Shown here: piece after piece, positions 5,796-8,789 of the stretch
How the letters are laid out: each line of letters opens with the position of its first letter
How positions within the stretch are numbered: the stretch's first letter is position 1
Assembly (NCBI GenBank): GCA_903924805.1
Contig: CAIYCZ010000216.1
Span: forward strand, 1-8,789
Source: an uncultured delta proteobacterium
GTDB lineage: Bacteria; Desulfobacterota; WTBG01; CAIYCZ01
Direction of reading: 5' to 3'
DNA: 8,789 nt
Program-made: the position numbers and the translations under genes
The notes under the pieces: generated by a model
Database searches by the model: none
Told to the model about the DNA's origin: nothing
The model's input: the letters and a program-made list of their open reading frames with translations, nothing else

Positions 5796-6560
5796 TCAGG
5801 ATGTTGTTTTTTTCTTAAGCACGCTCCACATGCTGAGGGCGGCTGCGATAAGAAGAACTGCAAGGACCTGGGAGACCGGGTACTGTCCAAAGATAAGATA
5901 GCCGCGGGGATCGCCGCGGAATGATTCAACGATGAGCCGCAGGAACGAGTAGATGATAATCCAGAGCAGTGCCAGCTCACCGTCAAAGGTTTTCTTGTTG
6001 CGCATGGCACAAAGGATAAGAAACGTAACAAGCGCTGCTGCAGAGGCATAGAGCTGTGTCGGGTGCAGGGGAACGCCAATCCGCCCAAGGCTCTGCGGAT
6101 TAGTGAAGGTGACTGCCCAGGGATAGGCACATTCTTTTCCATAGCAGCAGCCGGCAAAAAAGCACCCGATCCTCCCGAAGAATTCGCCCAGAGCAAGTGA
6201 CGGGGCAAACAGGTCAAACGTTTTCCAGACCGGCATCCGGTGTTTTTTCATATACCAGACGCCCGCAATAAAAGAGAGGATAAAGCCGCCAAAAAAAGTG
6301 AGCCCGCCCTGCCATACCTTAAAAATATCAAGCAGGTTGCCCCGGTAGGCATCCAGATTGGTGATAACATAGAAAAGCCGTGAACCCACAATTGCGGCCA
6401 ATATGATGTAAAAGGCAAGGTCAAGGATGAGCTGGGGGTCACTGCCCTGACGCCGGCCTTCGCGGAGGGTAAAGCTTATTCCTGCAAGAAACCCTATGGC
6501 AACAAAAAGACCGTAGGATTTTATGGAAAAGCCGTAAAACTCAAAGATGATGGGATGCAC
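5796..6560 (-). CDS. lgt: Prolipoprotein diacylglyceryl transferase
   Basis: A 254-residue inner-membrane enzyme that transfers diacylglycerol from phosphatidylglycerol to the lipobox cysteine of prolipoproteins, the first step of lipoprotein maturation. About seven membrane segments are visible. The family signature is GRIGCFFAGCCYG (129-141), with VWQGGLTFFGG (82-92) before it and LHPTQLY (165-171) after it. The residue matching the Escherichia coli His103 is Phe90, a replacement seen as Tyr or Phe in other branches of the family. The start is GTG (6560), preceded by AAGGAT at about 9 nt. It lies 48 bp after lspA on the same strand with no terminator between, so the two maturation enzymes are probably made together. 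Confidence 0.96.
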   Translation of the reverse strand: MHPIIFEFYGFSIKSYGLFVAIGFLAGISFTLREGRRQGSDPQLILDLAFYIILAAIVGSRLFYVITNLDAYRGNLLDIFKVWQGGLTFFGGFILSFIAGVWYMKKHRMPVWKTFDLFAPSLALGEFFGRIGCFFAGCCYGKECAYPWAVTFTNPQSLGRIGVPLHPTQLYASAAALVTFLILCAMRNKKTFDGELALLWIIIYSFLRLIVESFRGDPRGYLIFGQYPVSQVLAVLLIAAALSMWSVLKKKTTS

Positions 6561-6608
6561 GTATGAATATCCTTTTTTATATTAAAAGGGCAATTTTTGG
6601 TCTTACTA

Positions 6609-7103
6609 TTATCCCGACTGCTTTTTCACTGACAGTCCCAGCAGCATATCCAGGGCAAGAAGCACAATTCCCACACTTATGGCAGAATCGGCAACATTAA
6701 ATGCCGGCCAGTGGAATTTTTCATACCAGTGCACATCAATAAAATCAACAACCTCACCGAAGCGGAACCGGTCAATCAGGTTCCCGACAGCACCGCCCAG
6801 GAGCAGGGAAAAACAGAGCACCTGCAGCCGCGAACCTTCTTTAATCTGGAACGTAAAATAAACGATGATAAAGATTGCCACGCCTGATATGAGGATGAGC
6901 ATGGGGATTTTATACTGGCTGCCGGTCTGGGTCAGGAGGCCGAACGCAATGCCGGGGTTGCGGATATGAACGATGTGGAAAAAATCACGAATGATTTCTA
7001 TCTGATGATGAATCGGGAGGGTCTGGCAAATGATGTATTTGCTGAGCTGATCCAGCCCGATGATTAAGCCTGCAATGAAAAGGACGGTCAGATATTTTTT
7101 CAC
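6609..7103 (-). CDS. lspA: Lipoprotein signal peptidase (signal peptidase II)
   Basis: A 164-residue aspartic protease of the inner membrane, exactly the usual length, that cleaves the signal peptide of prolipoproteins after Lgt has lipidated them. Four hydrophobic segments are visible. Motifs in order: LDQLSKY (17-23), RNPGIAFG (48-55), GNLIDRFRFGEVVDFIDV (107-124) and FNVADSAIS (135-143). Asp120 and Asp139 match the catalytic pair. It starts at a GTG that overlaps the ileS stop codon in GTGA, so translation is coupled to ileS. It is followed 48 bp later by lgt. Confidence 0.97.
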   Translation of the reverse strand: MKKYLTVLFIAGLIIGLDQLSKYIICQTLPIHHQIEIIRDFFHIVHIRNPGIAFGLLTQTGSQYKIPMLILISGVAIFIIVYFTFQIKEGSRLQVLCFSLLLGGAVGNLIDRFRFGEVVDFIDVHWYEKFHWPAFNVADSAISVGIVLLALDMLLGLSVKKQSG

Positions 7104-8789
7104 GCTGCGCTGCCATCAAATGCGCTGAGAACAGCTGCACATCGCTCACATGATGCCGGATGCTTATCATCCGCACCAACCCGGGGTGAATACTTCCAGC
7201 AGCGCTCGCATTTTTCCCCTGAAGCTTCTGTGATACGTATATCCATATCGGCAATCAGGTTTTCAAGCGAAAACTCATCCCCGCCTTTCTTCACCTCAAG
7301 TGCTACCTGAGAGACGATAAACAGGTCCGGAAGCTCCTGCTCATAGGTCTGCAAAAATGCGTGCAGCGTGCGGGGCGCGCCGAGACAGACCCGTGCTTCC
7401 AGCGCATTGCCAATCAGTTTTGCAGCCCGTGACTCCTCGAGGTTTTTGAGCACCCGCTCCCTCACCAGGAGCAGCATGCCCCACCGTTCAGCAAGGCCCG
7501 GGTTATTGAACTCTTCCGGCAATTCAGGGAATGCGGCACAATGCACGCTTTCTTCTCTGCCGGGTTGCGCGGGCAGATATTTCCATGCCTCGTCTGCGGT
7601 GAATGAAAGTATCGGGGCGCACAGCCGCAGCAGGCTTTCAAGAATTGCAAAAAGGGCGGTCTGCGCGGCTTTCCGCTGCGGTTCGGATGCGGCAGAACAG
7701 TAAAGCCGGTCCTTTAAAATATCGAGATACACCGCGCTCATGTCATTGATGCAGAAGTTACTGATGCTGTGATAAACCGTGTGATACTCATGGGAGCGAT
7801 AGGCCTTCAAAACCCTGTTGATGAGCACATAGAGCTGGTGGAGTGCCCACTGATCAATCTCTTGCAACTGTGCATAGGGAACGCGGTGAGCTGCCGGGTC
7901 AAAATCAAAAAGGTTGCCCAGCAGGAACCGGCAGGTGTTCCTGATCTTCCGGTACGCTTCCGACAGGCGCTTCAGGATGTCAGGAGATATGCGCATATCC
8001 TCGCGGTAGTTTTCAGATGCCACCCACAGCCGCAGCACTTCGGCGCCGTACTGCTTGATGACTTCTTCGGGCGCTATAACATTGCCCTTTGACTTGGCCA
8101 TCTTTTCGCCCTTGCCGTCCACCACAAAACCGTGGGTGAGGACCGCGCGGTATGGTGCGCGCCCTCTGGTACCGACACTCACCAGCAGCGAGCTGTGAAA
8201 CCAGCCGCGGTGCTGGTCGCTTCCCTCAAGATACATATCGCAGGGGCTGCCAAGCTCTGCCCGCTTTTCAAGAACCGCAGCATGGCTCACCCCTGAATCA
8301 AACCACACATCAAGAATGTCTGTTTCTTTTCTGAATGTGCGTGCCCCGCACTGGGCACACGCTGTCCCTGAAGGAAGCAGTTTGTCTTCCTCCCCTGCAA
8401 ACCAGATATCGCTTCCCTGCTGCTCAAACATATCCGCCACATGATTGATTATAGTAGCGTCCAGCAGCAGGTGACCGCAGGCGGTGCAGTAAAACGCCAC
8501 AATGGGAACGCCCCATGCCCTCTGGCGCGATATGCACCAGTCGGGCCTGTTTTCAACCATGCCATAGATGCGCTCCCTGCCCCAGTGCGGGATCCATTCC
8601 ACCTGCTGGATGCATTCCAGAGCCCTGCGCCGCAGGTCATTTTTCTCCATGGAGATAAACCACTGCTCGGTAGCGCGGAAGACAACCGGGTTCTTACACC
8701 TCCAGCAGTGGGGATAGGAGTGGACAATGTCTTCCTCCTTGAGAAGCGCGCCGGTTTCACGCAGTTTTTCGTTAACCGCCTTGTTGGCA
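7100..8789 (-). CDS. ileS: Isoleucyl-tRNA synthetase, C-terminal part (5' end outside window)
   Basis: A class I aminoacyl-tRNA synthetase that charges tRNA-Ile in the cytosol. About 562 residues are visible, running open through the right edge (last full codon at 8788-8786), so roughly the first 40 percent, including HIGH, is missing. The edge region reads HSYPHCWRCKNPVVFRATEQ, the standard post-editing segment. Then come the CTAC/CAQC Zn knuckle, DVWFDSGVSH, the signature KMAKS at 8104-8090 (a variant of KMSKS common in IleS), the anticodon-binding domain, and a C-terminal zinc module with two CERC pairs. Internal methionine codons such as 8650 are not the start. It heads the ileS-lspA-lgt operon. 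Confidence 0.97.
   Translation of the reverse strand, partial: ANKAVNEKLRETGALLKEEDIVHSYPHCWRCKNPVVFRATEQWFISMEKNDLRRRALECIQQVEWIPHWGRERIYGMVENRPDWCISRQRAWGVPIVAFYCTACGHLLLDATIINHVADMFEQQGSDIWFAGEEDKLLPSGTACAQCGARTFRKETDILDVWFDSGVSHAAVLEKRAELGSPCDMYLEGSDQHRGWFHSSLLVSVGTRGRAPYRAVLTHGFVVDGKGEKMAKSKGNVIAPEEVIKQYGAEVLRLWVASENYREDMRISPDILKRLSEAYRKIRNTCRFLLGNLFDFDPAAHRVPYAQLQEIDQWALHQLYVLINRVLKAYRSHEYHTVYHSISNFCINDMSAVYLDILKDRLYCSAASEPQRKAAQTALFAILESLLRLCAPILSFTADEAWKYLPAQPGREESVHCAAFPELPEEFNNPGLAERWGMLLLVRERVLKNLEESRAAKLIGNALEARVCLGAPRTLHAFLQTYEQELPDLFIVSQVALEVKKGGDEFSLENLIADMDIRITEASGEKCERCWKYSPRVGADDKHPASCERCAAVLSAFDGSAA

Noticed and set aside
7368..7703. 111-codon plus-strand ORF across ileS
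   Set aside because: Antisense to well-conserved IleS sequence; Arg/Ser-rich shadow translation.

Overview
The window looks like ordinary chromosome from a bacterium of mixed base composition: the ileS end is GC-richer and the spacers are AT-rich. HU, the Lgt variant (GCFFAGCCYG in place of the enterobacterial GNFINGE type) and the isoleucyl-tRNA synthetase suggest a Desulfobacterota-, Nitrospirota-, Omnitrophota- or Planctomycetota-like lineage. I cannot fix the phylum from the sequence alone. No tRNA, rRNA, CRISPR array, insertion sequence or intact transposase was seen.

Left part (1-1741): a three-armed palindromic element (68-135) abuts the end of a minus-strand FMN-binding split-barrel protein (141-686). 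A 296-bp spacer follows, holding a GC-rich hairpin-forming island. Next is a minus-strand TylF/MycF-type O-methyltransferase (983-1741) whose best promoter lies about 240 nt upstream of its start.

Middle (1742-4486): the methyltransferase diverges from a plus-strand unit made of a 48-codon unrecognised small ORF and an HU-type nucleoid protein. That unit has a good sigma70-like promoter with a palindrome at the expected start point, and it ends in a clear intrinsic terminator. A gene-poor 267-bp spacer contains AT-rich palindromes and, on the minus strand, a short ORF resembling the first residues of a gamma-glutamylcyclotransferase. Then comes a large multi-pass membrane protein of glycosyltransferase-C-like layout (2951-4486).

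Right part (4494-8789, all minus strand): transcription runs from ileS (5' end outside the window) through lspA and lgt. ileS and lspA overlap by 4 bp and lspA and lgt are 48 bp apart, so this is one operon coupling Ile-tRNA charging to lipoprotein maturation. Lgt lipidates prolipoproteins and LspA then removes their signal peptides. Beyond lgt, a 291-bp spacer with its own likely promoter and a leader hairpin leads to a ParA-type ATPase with an unusual acidic C-terminal extension and no visible ParB partner. ParA converges on the membrane-protein gene with a 7-bp gap.

No clear new multi-gene system is visible. The points most worth a second look are the three-way-junction element, the GC-rich island, the small ORF cotranscribed with HU, the ParA tail and leader, and the possible gene remnant at 2850-2972.
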